From assembly GCA_965219495.1 (NCBI GenBank), contig OZ244777.1:1736001-1800000 (forward strand): 64,000 bases of DNA, given 5' to 3'. A model generated the notes under the pieces. The model was not told the DNA's origin, ran no database searches, and was given only the letters and a program-made list of their open reading frames with translations. The stretch is from CAZPXZ01 sp965219495 (GTDB taxonomy: Bacteria; Pseudomonadota; Alphaproteobacteria; Rhodobacterales; CAZPXZ01). Shown piece after piece: positions 56,159 through 64,000 of the stretch (position 1 is the first letter of the stretch; every line of letters starts with the position of its first letter). Made by a program: the position numbers and the translations under genes.

Positions 56159-56212
56159 ATGGCTTGGACCGAGACCGCTCGTGAGAAGTTTAGCCGCCAT
56201 ACGTCATTCTGA
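56159..56212 (+). mobile_element. IS5-type transposase remnant
   Basis: ATG at 56159 after a GGAGG site begins MAWTETAREKFSRH, the recognisable start of IS5-family transposases (usual opening MAWTETTR with a basic Y/F-R-R segment). It runs only 17 codons to TGA at 56210-56212. Only this N-terminal tip remains, so the element was cut by deletion or decay. It could be a scar of an older insertion at the edge of the restriction island. Confidence 0.6.
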
Positions 56213-56301
56213 TGCTGTTCGTTAGTCTACGGCCTGCGAGTCGGCGAGGATGGCAGCTTGGATTGTTTCATTGCCGGAATTCCCGAGATGCCGGACCAAT
56301 T

Positions 56302-56502
56302 TTAGTTGACACGACCCAGTTTTGAAGCGGCGGGCCCATCGGCGCTGTCAAGTTCGTTCGCGGCGGGCTCTAGCGCGTCCCGAAGGAGCGATTCGAGGAG
56401 GCGCCGGCGGGCGGTGTCAGTGGTGCCAAGACTTGTCTCAATGCAGTCACAAAGCGCCATCAGCTCATCAACTTTGGCAACGATTCGGTGTTGCTCGGCC
56501 AA
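56302..56502 (-). pseudogene. hsdS: HsdS fragment 3: C-terminal conserved region
   Basis: 66 codons with AEQHRIVAKVDELMALCD, the C-terminal coiled-coil of a type I specificity subunit, ending in the stop at 56302. It is separated from the second target-recognition domain by a one-base shift in the G8 tract at 56504-56511 (plus strand): upstream the frame reads FPLPPLGRATPNR, while the correct continuation is FPLPPLAEQHRIV. Confidence 0.75.
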
Positions 56503-57325
56503 GGGGGGGGAGAGGAAAAGGCGAGCTTGTGAAATATTCCGACGGGACGCGCTTTTGGCCCGCCGTGCCGGTCATTTTCACGATTCCGTTTTCGATGAAA
56601 TGGGGACTCTTCAAATAGAGAACTATGTAGGCGGCATTCGTCAGCAATGGGCGAACGACATGTAACTCTGTAGTTCCGCTCCCAATGCCGCCTGTCAGAT
56701 TGCGGAAGATAGTTGATTTTCCGTTTTCGAAGCAGGGAGTAATTTTTGCAAGTCCAACATCGCCCTCAGCGAAATGCGTATAGCCTTTCTTGATTTCACC
56801 CCATGCGCGTAGTTGATGCTGGCTCCTAAGTCCATATTCAGCCGGGATCATTGGCATCGGCATGAAGGACGCGTCGCAATCGTCGGACGCTTCGTTACGC
56901 GGTCTGACGACACCAAGGTGTGCAATCTGTGTCCACGACCATCCTGTCGGCAGAGGGAAAGGAAATTCATCAGGATCAAGCGGCGCGACGGATTTTCGTG
57001 TTCCTAGCTTCCCCGTCCTGGCCAGACGAGATTTCTCTGCCGCGATCATCTTCAACAATTTCGACGCCGGTTCATCCTCCGGATTCTGCCCCACCAGCTT
57101 GCCCCGCACGGCGAGGTTGAGAATGGCCTGGCGTAGGCGTTTGACCTGATCGGCACGAACTGTGAGTGCAGGTAAAGCATTTATGGCAAAACGCGCATTG
57201 GATCGAAAAGTCGCGTCGTCTGTATCGGGTGCGCTCAGGCGAGCATAGCTCGCTTGGGTCAGCCGGTCGCGGGTCTCCTCGCGCACGGTGCGGGCTTTCT
57301 TTAGTTGATCGCAGAGAGTCATCAA
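56468..57325 (-). pseudogene. hsdS: HsdS fragment 2: central repeat and second target-recognition domain
   Basis: Reads TLCDQLKKARTVREETRDRL, then the central conserved repeat LRQAILNLAVRGKLVGQNPEDEPAS and target-recognition domain 2 (FPLPTGWSWTQIAHL). In its true form it continues from fragment 1: AEQNRIFTQVDELMTLCDQ links the two in the reading frame lost near 57366-57370 (a run of five G on the plus strand). It ends out of frame at 56468 because of the G8 tract. Confidence 0.75.
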
Positions 57326-58065
57326 TTCATCGACCTGCGTGAAAATGCGGTTCTGTTCAGCGAGAGGGGGAAGGCAACACCGGCAAGGACCTTGCCCGAG
57401 ACTTCCTTGAATGTGGTGCCGGGCGCGTTGGCGTCGATGTCTCGCGCAAAAGCCTGCATTGCCAAAGCAATGAAGCGTGAACAGTCGGCAACATAAGGAA
57501 CTATGGATTTAAAACCCTGATTGGTGGCAATCGGGTTCGCGGCAATCGCGACATAGCCAATCGGCGCGCGGCTGGTAAACAGCACGGTCCCAGCGGGCAT
57601 CATCGTCGCTGACGAAGATTGCAGTCCCTTCTCTGTAAGGTCACGTGCGCCGTGCTTGATGAATAGGTCTTTGTGACCGCCGAGATCGGCCGGTGTCAGC
57701 CATGGGACTCCATTTCCCGGCTCGGAGAAGTTCGCTGGTTCAGCGGCCGGCGGCGTACCCCCTCCAATGATTGCCCCAACAGTATGGAGACGGCACCAGC
57801 GCCAGGTGGCGGGAAGGTCGAATGGTGGATCTTCGACCTCACCGTAGGACAGATCATGACGCGTTCTGATCTTGCCCGCCTTCACCAACCGCTCTTTCTC
57901 CGCCACAATTCGCTTCAGTAGCTGCGAGGCCGGTTCGTCCGTCGGGTCTTGTTCCACCAGCCTCCCTCGCACGGCGTGGTCCAGCACGAAACGTCGCAGG
58001 CGGCCGACGGCATCCGGCGCGGCAGCCACTCGGTCGTAGAGGCCAAGCAGCCGTTCGGCGTTCAT
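57322..58065 (-). pseudogene. hsdS: HsdS fragment 1: N-terminus and first target-recognition domain
   Basis: Begins NAERLLGLYDRVAAAPDA after Met at 58065, overlapping the HepT stop by 4 bp. It has the N-terminal conserved repeat LRRFVLDHAVRGRLVEQDPT and target-recognition domain 1. The frame fails after GKVLAGVAFPL at the 57366-57370 run. All three fragments together make one specificity subunit of about 580 codons with two half-repeats. As read here it is inactive. Confidence 0.75.
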
Positions 58066-58418
58066 TCGTTGGGTGGCCTGAACTCGGCAAGCAACGCCTG
58101 CACTATCCGGCGCAGTTGCGGCAGGTGGTTCTCGGCATAGTCCCAGACGCGTTCAGGCATCACGCTTGCGTAGCCATGGATCAACAAGTTGCGGAAGTCG
58201 ATGATCCGGCGCAGCCGGGGAATCCGTTCGGCGAGTTCCGGGTGGGTCTTCCGCAGGCGGTTCAGTGCCTCGCCAATGATCTCGAATTTGCGTTCGACCG
58301 CAGCCTGCGTCAGCGCGTCGCCGGCGTACGCGTCGCTGTCCATACCTTTGGTGAAGCGCGCGATATCCGCCGCCGCCCGGTCGATATCCGCCAGCAGGAC
58401 GCGAGGGTCAGGATGCAT
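58062..58418 (-). CDS. HepT-like HEPN toxin (ribonuclease)
   Basis: 118-residue HEPN-domain protein. The HEPN ribonuclease motif R-x4-H-x-Y is present as RNLLIHGY near the C-terminal third, and the helix FTKGMDSDAYAGDALTQAAVERKFEIIGEALN is typical (written here in pieces: DAYAGDALTQAAVERK, EIIGEALNRL). It overlaps the MntA-like gene by 11 bp and hsdS by 4 bp, and sits inside the restriction operon. The family's toxin is neutralised by AMP addition from the MntA partner at the motif tyrosine. Confidence 0.85.
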   Translation of the reverse strand: MHPDPRVLLADIDRAAADIARFTKGMDSDAYAGDALTQAAVERKFEIIGEALNRLRKTHPELAERIPRLRRIIDFRNLLIHGYASVMPERVWDYAENHLPQLRRIVQALLAEFRPPNE

Positions 58419-58719
58419 AGACAAGCTCGCGCGACCTGTCGATGGCCGCGCGCAAGTACGGGTTTTGGACCGTGCCGGATTCGACCAGATCGACTGGGCG
58501 GCCCAGGGCATCGCGTAGTGCCTCGGCAAGATCGAAGAATTGGTCGAACGGCGCCAGGCCGCTGTCGCGATTGAATTCCACAAGGAAGTCGGCGTCGCTG
58601 GTCTGTGGATCGAAGTCCGTGCCGCGCGACGCCGAGCCGAAGATTTCGAGCCGCGCGACGCCATAGCGCCGACAGAGTGCGGCCAATACTTCCCTCTTGT
58701 CAGCGATTGCGGCGTGCAT
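58408..58719 (-). CDS. MntA-like nucleotidyltransferase antitoxin
   Basis: 103-residue minimal nucleotidyltransferase with the GS-x(10-12)-D-x-D signature: IFGSASRGTDFDPQTSDADF. Together with HepT it forms a HEPN/MNT toxin-antitoxin pair in which MntA adds AMP to the toxin's tyrosine. It starts 45 bp after the hsdM stop and overlaps HepT by 11 bp, so it is probably translated with the restriction operon. Confidence 0.85.
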   Translation of the reverse strand: MHAAIADKREVLAALCRRYGVARLEIFGSASRGTDFDPQTSDADFLVEFNRDSGLAPFDQFFDLAEALRDALGRPVDLVESGTVQNPYLRAAIDRSRELVYAS

Positions 58720-58764
58720 TGCCGACTCTCCCGCTCCGGCGGCAAACGGTACCCTTCCTCGACG

Positions 58765-60216
58765 TCATCGTAACAGCGCCTCCGCCAGAACCCATTTCAA
58801 CTTGTCGCGTACGGATGTCACTTCCGCCTCCGCGACGTTCAGTTCTTTGAGCAGCACCTCAGGATCGCCGTAGTCTTCCCCCGCTGTGTGAGGATTCTTG
58901 ATGTCGAGGTTGTAGCCGCGCGCCTTGATCTCTTCGGCGCCCACCTTCCAGGCGCGGCCGCCTTCTTCGCGTCCCTTGCGTTCCGCCCCGCCCCACCAGC
59001 CGGCGCAGTCGGCCAGATGCTCCAGCCTGATAGGCCGGGTCATCGAATAGGCCTTCTGCCCCTCTGGCGCGAGGTGCTCCCAGAACCAGATGTACTTCGT
59101 CGGTTCTTCCTTCTCGAAGAACAGCAGGTTCGTTCCGATCGAGGCATAGGGGCGGAATACCGAGTTCGGCAGGCGCACGATAGTGTGAAGGTTGCATTCC
59201 TCCATCAGGTGCTCCTTGAGCCGAGTCTTGATTCCCTCGCCGAAGAGCGAGCCGTCGGGAAGGACCACGGCGGCTCGGCCGCCGGGTTTGAGAATTCGGA
59301 TGATCAGAGCGAGAAACAGATCCGCCGTCTCGCGCGTTTGGAAATGCTTCGGGAAATTGGATTCGATGCCATCCTCCTCCTTTCCGCCGAAGGGAGGATT
59401 GGTCAAAACGATGTCCACGCGCTCGTCCTGCCCCCAAGAGATGTAGGGGCGCGCCAACGTATTGTCGTGCCGAAGGAAGGACGGAGCCTCGATGCCGTGC
59501 AGCAGCATATTCGTGACGGCGAGCATGTGAGGAAGCGGCTTCTTCTCCACCGCACGGAGCGCGGTTTGCATCCTGGCCTCGTCTTCGGGCCGCTTCACGT
59601 AGCGTTCGCGTATATGGCGGATAGCGCAGGTGAGGAAGCCGCCGGTGCCGCAGGCCGGGTCGAACAGCGTCTCGCCGGGTTTCGGATCGATCATCCGGGC
59701 CATGAAGGAGGTCACGGCGCGCGGCGTGTAGTATTCGCCCGCGTTGCCGGCCGATTGCAAGCCGTTCAGGATTTGCTCGTAGATGTCGCCGAAGTGCTGG
59801 CGTTCGGCCAGGTCGTTGAAGTCGATGCCGTTGATCTTGTTGACGACCTGCCGCATCAGCTGGCCGGATTTCATGTAGTTGTGGGCATCCTCGAACACAG
59901 CGCGCACGACGTTGGCGCGGGGGCCGCTCCCGGGCGGGAGCCTCTTCAACTCCGGAAAAAGATCGCCGTCGACGAAGGCGAGGAGTTCCTCGCCAGTGAT
60001 GCCTTCCGGGTCGGCGGCCCAGTCGCGCCATTGCAGGTGGGCGGGGATGGGCGAGCGATAAGCGTCCCGGAACTCTTCGAGTTCCTGGTCCTGATCGTCG
60101 ATGATCTTGAGAAAGAACATCCAGCACAGTTGACTGATGCGCTGGGCGTCGCCATCGACGCCCACGTCCTGACGCATGATGTCCTGAATGGATTTCACGA
60201 GAGTGCTGACGGCCAT
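58765..60216 (-). CDS. hsdM: Type I restriction-modification DNA methyltransferase
   Basis: 483-residue N6-adenine methyltransferase. The SAM-binding motif I FDPACGTGGFLTC and the catalytic motif IV VLTNPPFGGKEEDG are intact. The N-terminal helical domain starts VSTLVKSIQDIMRQDVGVDG after Met-Ala. It starts 2 bp after the hsdR stop. With the HsdS gene broken (56302-58065) the methyltransferase probably lacks target specificity unless another HsdS exists in the genome. Confidence 0.95.
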   Translation of the reverse strand: MAVSTLVKSIQDIMRQDVGVDGDAQRISQLCWMFFLKIIDDQDQELEEFRDAYRSPIPAHLQWRDWAADPEGITGEELLAFVDGDLFPELKRLPPGSGPRANVVRAVFEDAHNYMKSGQLMRQVVNKINGIDFNDLAERQHFGDIYEQILNGLQSAGNAGEYYTPRAVTSFMARMIDPKPGETLFDPACGTGGFLTCAIRHIRERYVKRPEDEARMQTALRAVEKKPLPHMLAVTNMLLHGIEAPSFLRHDNTLARPYISWGQDERVDIVLTNPPFGGKEEDGIESNFPKHFQTRETADLFLALIIRILKPGGRAAVVLPDGSLFGEGIKTRLKEHLMEECNLHTIVRLPNSVFRPYASIGTNLLFFEKEEPTKYIWFWEHLAPEGQKAYSMTRPIRLEHLADCAGWWGGAERKGREEGGRAWKVGAEEIKARGYNLDIKNPHTAGEDYGDPEVLLKELNVAEAEVTSVRDKLKWVLAEALLR

Positions 60217-60218
60217 GC

Positions 60219-62642
60219 TCAGGCGGTATCCCTGTAGAGAGCGGATTGAAGATCGTGCACGGCCCGTTCGAACCCGGGCCTGCCGCCGAGCGCACGAACC
60301 AGCTCGAGCGGCGTGCCGAGCCTGTCGAGCGGCGGGATCTTGAGGACGTTTGCGTCGTCGAGGTTGAGCAAGCCTTCGTCGGCGTACTTGTCGAGCAACG
60401 CGTCGAGTACGGCGCGGGCCCGCTCTCCGTATTTTGTGAACACGTCGCGTTTCTTGACCTCGTCGGCCCGCTCGCGACGAGTAAGCGGCCTAGCATCGAA
60501 CGCGACGTGGCAGATGAGATCGAAGGGATCGAGATTCTTGCCCAGCTCGTCGACCAGCACGGTCATCGGCAGGCCCTCGGCCGCCATTTCCTCGATGATC
60601 GCCTGCTTACGCTCGGCGGCATTCCAGCGCCTCAGAAAGTCGTCGAGGCTCGCGAAACGTCTGCGCAGGGCCTTCCTGGTGAAGTCGCGCAGTGATTCGG
60701 TGACGAGCTTGCCCTGCTCGTCGAGATATTCGACCCGCTCGGCGACGATGGCCGCGCCGATGCCGTCGACATAGACCTTCTTTCGCGGCCCGCCCCCGGG
60801 CGGCAGTGGAAAGTCCGAATCAGAGAAGACTGTCTCACCGTCGCCAGGGCCGTGGGGAAACGGGACACCGTCGTCATCGGCCGGCTGCGCATCGGGCGGA
60901 TCGATGGGATCGCCCTCCCCGGGTTCGTAGATCTGCACCGGCTCGCCGTCGAACGCCGGGTCCGCGAAATGACTGGTCGCGCCCCGGAAGTCGATCAGCG
61001 TGAAATAGAACTTGCGCGTGTCCTCGTGCACGCGGGTGCCGCGGCCGACGATCTGCTTGAACTCGGTCATTGAGCCGACTTCGCGGTCGAGCACGATCAG
61101 CCGGCAGGTCTGCACGTCGACGCCGGTGGACAGCAGGCGCGACGTGGTGACAAGGACAGGGTACTTCGATTCCGGGTCGATGAAATTGCCGAGCTCGGCC
61201 TGTCCCTCGGCGTCGCTGCCTGTAATGCGCATGACATAGCGGGGGTTGCCGTCCAGGACGTCGGCGTTCTCGTTGATGAGCGCCTGGCGCATGCGCGCGG
61301 CGTGTTCCTGATCGACGCAGAAGACGATCGCCTTCGGAAAGCGGTCTCCGCTCTCCTTCAGGAACTGCGTGACCTTCTGGGCCACCAGTATCGTGCGCCC
61401 GTCGATGACAAGCGTGCGGTCGAAGTCCCTGGCGTTGTAGATGCGGTCCTCGACTTCCTCGCCGTCACGGTCGAGCTGACCCCTTTCCGAGCGGTAGCCC
61501 TCGACATCGCGGTCGATATGGACCTTGACCACCTTGTACGGCGCGAGAAAACCGTCTCGAATTCCCTGCTTCAACGAGTAGGAGAACACCCGCTCTCCGA
61601 AATAAGCGAGGTTGGAAGCGTATTTCGTCTCTTTCGGCGTGGCGGTGAGGCCGATCTGGGTGGCGGAAGAGAAGTACTCGAGGATCTCGCGCCAGGCCGA
61701 GTCCTCGGCGGCGCTGCCCCGGTGGCATTCGTCGATGACGATCAGGTCGAAGAAGCCGGAAGAGAACTCGCGGTAGATTTTCTGATGTTCCTCGGGGCCG
61801 GTGATCGCCTGATACAGGCCGAGATAGACCTCGTAGGCCGTATCGATGCGGAGAACGCCACCGGCATCGCGCTGTATGGTCCTGGCTTGCGTGGATAGCT
61901 TAGTCATCGCTCCGCCGAAGGGACGGAAATCGTTGACCATCGTCTGGTCGACCAGCACGTTGCGGTCGGCGAGGAACAGGATGCGCTTCCTGTGTCCCGC
62001 CTTCCACAACCGCCAGATGATCTGAAAGGCGGTGTAGGTCTTGCCCGTGCCGGTGGCCATGACGAGCAGGATGCGTTCCTGCCCCTTCGCGATGGCCTCG
62101 ATTGCAGCGTTGACGGCGTTGATCTGGTAATAGCGTGGGGCTTTGCCGCCGCCATCATCGTGATAGTCCTGAAGGACGATCTTCTCGGCTTCCGGGGTCA
62201 AGCCCTTCCAGGCGCGGTAGCGCGCCCACAGGTCGGCGGGAGGCGGAAATCCGTTTAGAGCGAGATCCGTCTCTCGCGGCGTGCTCGCGCCGGTGCGGTC
62301 GTGAAACACGAAGCCGTCGCCGTTGGAAGAGAACACGAAGGGTACGTTCAGCGTCTCGGCGTAGTCGAGCGCTTGCTGCATGCCGTCGGCGACGCCGTGG
62401 GAATTGTCCTTGGCTTCGATGACCGCAATGGGAATGTTGGGCTTGTAGTAGAGGATGTAGTCGGCGCGCCGGGCCTGCCCGCGCGTCACCAGCTTGCCGC
62501 GAACGATGATGCGGCCCTTGGTGAAGCTCACTTCCTCGCGGATTTGCAGCATCTCGTCCCACCCCGCCCCACGCAGGGCGGGTGTGATGAACTTCGTGCA
62601 AATGTCACGTTCCGAGAGGCTTCGCTTGTCCATAGCGGTCAA
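60219..62642 (-). CDS. hsdR: Type I restriction endonuclease, R subunit
   Basis: 807-residue motor and nuclease subunit, EcoEI-like. The N-terminal nuclease domain shows the PD-(D/E)xK-type residues Asp61 and the E76-A-K78 in ADYILYYKPNIPIAVIEAKD. The helicase part has Walker A VMATGTGKTYTAFQI, DEAD-type VIDECHRGSA and later motifs such as TATPKETK and QIVGRGTRV. It is the first structural gene of the hsd operon, following a Phd-type antitoxin gene by 18 bp. The start could be Met4 at 62633. Confidence 0.94.
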   Translation of the reverse strand: MTAMDKRSLSERDICTKFITPALRGAGWDEMLQIREEVSFTKGRIIVRGKLVTRGQARRADYILYYKPNIPIAVIEAKDNSHGVADGMQQALDYAETLNVPFVFSSNGDGFVFHDRTGASTPRETDLALNGFPPPADLWARYRAWKGLTPEAEKIVLQDYHDDGGGKAPRYYQINAVNAAIEAIAKGQERILLVMATGTGKTYTAFQIIWRLWKAGHRKRILFLADRNVLVDQTMVNDFRPFGGAMTKLSTQARTIQRDAGGVLRIDTAYEVYLGLYQAITGPEEHQKIYREFSSGFFDLIVIDECHRGSAAEDSAWREILEYFSSATQIGLTATPKETKYASNLAYFGERVFSYSLKQGIRDGFLAPYKVVKVHIDRDVEGYRSERGQLDRDGEEVEDRIYNARDFDRTLVIDGRTILVAQKVTQFLKESGDRFPKAIVFCVDQEHAARMRQALINENADVLDGNPRYVMRITGSDAEGQAELGNFIDPESKYPVLVTTSRLLSTGVDVQTCRLIVLDREVGSMTEFKQIVGRGTRVHEDTRKFYFTLIDFRGATSHFADPAFDGEPVQIYEPGEGDPIDPPDAQPADDDGVPFPHGPGDGETVFSDSDFPLPPGGGPRKKVYVDGIGAAIVAERVEYLDEQGKLVTESLRDFTRKALRRRFASLDDFLRRWNAAERKQAIIEEMAAEGLPMTVLVDELGKNLDPFDLICHVAFDARPLTRRERADEVKKRDVFTKYGERARAVLDALLDKYADEGLLNLDDANVLKIPPLDRLGTPLELVRALGGRPGFERAVHDLQSALYRDTA

Positions 62643-62660
62643 CGGCCTCTCGATCCGTGG

Positions 62661-62861
62661 CTACTCATTCGCGTCTTCCTGTTCCTCGCTTGACGGGGGT
62701 GCTTCGGACGTGTCCAGCGATTTTAGCCGTTTGTATTCCTCTACGGAGAGCACAACAACGACCGGCCGCCCATGCTTGGCCACCGTGACGGGTTCGGCGC
62801 GGGCGAGGTCGATCAGCCGCCCGAAACCGTATTTTGCGTCCTTGGCGCTCAGGGTCCGCAT
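62661..62861 (-). CDS. Phd/YefM-type antitoxin or small regulator
   Basis: 66-residue protein. It reads RTLSAKDAKYGFGRLIDLAR after Met, then TVAKHGRPVVVVLSVEEYKRL, the Phd/YefM fold that binds DNA and often a RelE/Doc-type toxin. The start at 62861 has a perfect AGGAGG site and was chosen over 62915. No toxin gene is next to it; the following gene is hsdR, so it may have become a regulator of the restriction operon. Confidence 0.75.
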   Translation of the reverse strand: MRTLSAKDAKYGFGRLIDLARAEPVTVAKHGRPVVVVLSVEEYKRLKSLDTSEAPPSSEEQEDANE

Positions 62862-63697
62862 GGACCTCCTCGTTGGTGGCCGCGCCAGTTTTGGCCAATT
62901 TGGCCGAAGATGCAATAGAGACGGGATGTCGACTGGCTAGGCGGCGACCCGCTCGAGGAGAATTCCGATTCCGCAGCCAAGGAACTCGGAGAGCTTTCCA
63001 CCCCACACGACACGCATTTCTATTGAGAAATGCTCTCCGGCCCGGCCTGTCGCCGGATCGGACCAGCCTGCCGATTCACAGCACACACATCTTGTACTGT
63101 TCCTCTTGGCAGCCGGCACTAATGGCGACGCGCTCAGGGCCACAGCAGTTCTGTGACTAGTGCCTCGGTCGCATTCAACGGATCGCGCAGACTTGGCCGC
63201 TTGTGGGACTTGGTCGCGAGCAAGTTCCGGGACGGCGCGGTCTAGGGGAAATGCTCCAAGAGCCTGCGACCACCGTAGTCATTGTTCGTCTATCTCTGCA
63301 AAGCCACTGCGCCCGGTGCTCTTGGGTGCCGAGTATGCTGAACTATCTGAAGTGAGGGTAATGAGGGACGTTCATGGAGGATTGGCCGGCAGTTTACCGG
63401 TACGGGATTTCAGAGATCATGATTCCAATCTTTTGCTAGGGCTTGCAGGCAAGGCTCACAATGACATCAAGTGATCGACGTCACTCCACTTAGCAATCTC
63501 TACGGTCAGAAAAATCTGGGGAGGCGGCTCGACGCTTGACGTGAGAAAATTCGCTGACGAGTCACCCTGTTCTTCATCCACGCTTGGACCGTTCTTTGCT
63601 CCGCCGAGGACCATGATTGGTAGAGCGACTCCCTCATTCCGATTTCATTGAAATTCCAGATTTTTTGGGAGATCCTCTGCTTCAAATGCTCTTCGGC
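62862..63697. other. Gene-poor region upstream of the restriction island
   Basis: About 840 bp with no supportable gene. A plus-strand frame at 63160-63474 ends in a hydrophobic-basic tail but has no family resemblance. Probably intergenic plus decayed sequence. The hsd operon promoter should be in the left part. Confidence 0.35.
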
Positions 63698-64000
63698 CTA
63701 GTACGGTTCGTTGGGGTTCGCGCACACCGGGATGTACTTGTGGATTCTAACGATCTCCGGTACACGTAATCGCAAGTCTGGCTCGCAGGCTGTGATCATA
63801 GCGTGTCCCTCTTGTTGGGGAATTACGATCATGTAGCCCAACTCGATATGATTATCCCAGTGTCTCCGTGGATCATCAGGGTGCAAGCCGCTCAAATCGA
63901 GCTTCATCATCCAACAACCCCATCCCGCCACCGTGGGATTTGATTTCAGCAAGAGCGCTCGATACTCAAGCGAGTTCCATTCTTTCCTTGCTAACCGCCC
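63698..64000 (-). CDS. Unrecognised protein, partial at the window edge
   Basis: The last 100 codons of a minus-strand gene that runs off the right edge with no start seen. The frame is open from 64000 (RLARKEWNSLEYRALLLKS near the edge) to the stop at 63698. Contents look like a real protein: LHPDDPRRHWDNHIELGYM, IVIPQQEGHAMITACEPD and IVRIHKYIPVCANP. No family recognised. Any claim on function needs the sequence beyond the window. Confidence 0.5.
   Translation of the reverse strand, partial: GRLARKEWNSLEYRALLLKSNPTVAGWGCWMMKLDLSGLHPDDPRRHWDNHIELGYMIVIPQQEGHAMITACEPDLRLRVPEIVRIHKYIPVCANPNEPY

Noticed and set aside
58859..60496. 545-residue minus-strand frame and 449-residue plus-strand frame over hsdM
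   Set aside because: Both are shadows of the methyltransferase gene, which has intact SAM and NPPF motifs in another frame.
1..64000. CRISPR arrays, rRNA and tRNA genes
   Set aside because: No regularly spaced direct repeats and no cloverleaf or rRNA-like segment were seen on reading both strands. A covariance-model scan would be needed to exclude a tRNA fully.

Overview
The window is about 64 kb of a GC-rich genome, probably an alphaproteobacterium. Pointers are the short inorganic pyrophosphatase with an alphaproteobacterial-type N-terminus, a membrane formate dehydrogenase operon with its small Tat-target protein and TorD-like chaperone, and many ABC importers for amines, amino acids and peptides next to their catabolic enzymes. 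The genus cannot be read from the sequence. No rRNA, tRNA or CRISPR array was seen.

Layout. 0-7 kb: a glutamine synthetase-like ligase, an N-formylglutamate amidohydrolase family protein and an isochorismatase-like hydrolase, then a three-subunit molybdenum hydroxylase operon ending in a MoaD/ThiS-like protein. 7.1-14.5 kb: a formate dehydrogenase operon on the minus strand (TorD-like chaperone, Tat peptide, catalytic subunit, Fe-S subunit, small lipoprotein, cytochrome b, WD40-cytochrome c fusion, 41-residue peptide). 14.7-21.5 kb: housekeeping genes (thioredoxin-like, mazG, ppa, guaA) interrupted by a decayed island holding a Xre/MbcA-RES toxin-antitoxin pair whose toxin has an amber stop. 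21.6-33.4 kb: a catabolic and uptake cluster with PotABCD-type transporter parts, two aminotransferases, an aldehyde dehydrogenase, RidA, a GntR/FCD regulator, and two tandem-domain cyclase-family proteins transcribed divergently around a 12-bp palindrome.

33.4-39.5 kb is a decaying operon: amidase, amino-acid binding protein, two permeases and a class III aminotransferase all carry frameshifts, stops or deletions, and the remaining racemase-like gene lacks both usual catalytic cysteines. HipBA follows. 41.7-51.6 kb is a hydantoinase/oxoprolinase A/B operon with a complete dipeptide-type ABC importer. 52-56 kb holds a hydratase, an IS1634-family transposase and an IS5-type remnant. 56.3-62.9 kb is a type I restriction-modification operon (hsdR, hsdM, hsdS) with an MntA-HepT toxin-antitoxin pair inserted between hsdM and a twice-frameshifted hsdS, plus a Phd-like antitoxin. 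A partial gene runs off the right edge.

Together the genes describe a heterotroph that scavenges nitrogenous small molecules and can use formate as an electron donor, with accessory regions under clear decay. Several frameshifts lie in runs of 7-8 G/C, so sequencing error or slipped-strand variation has to be separated from true pseudogenes.
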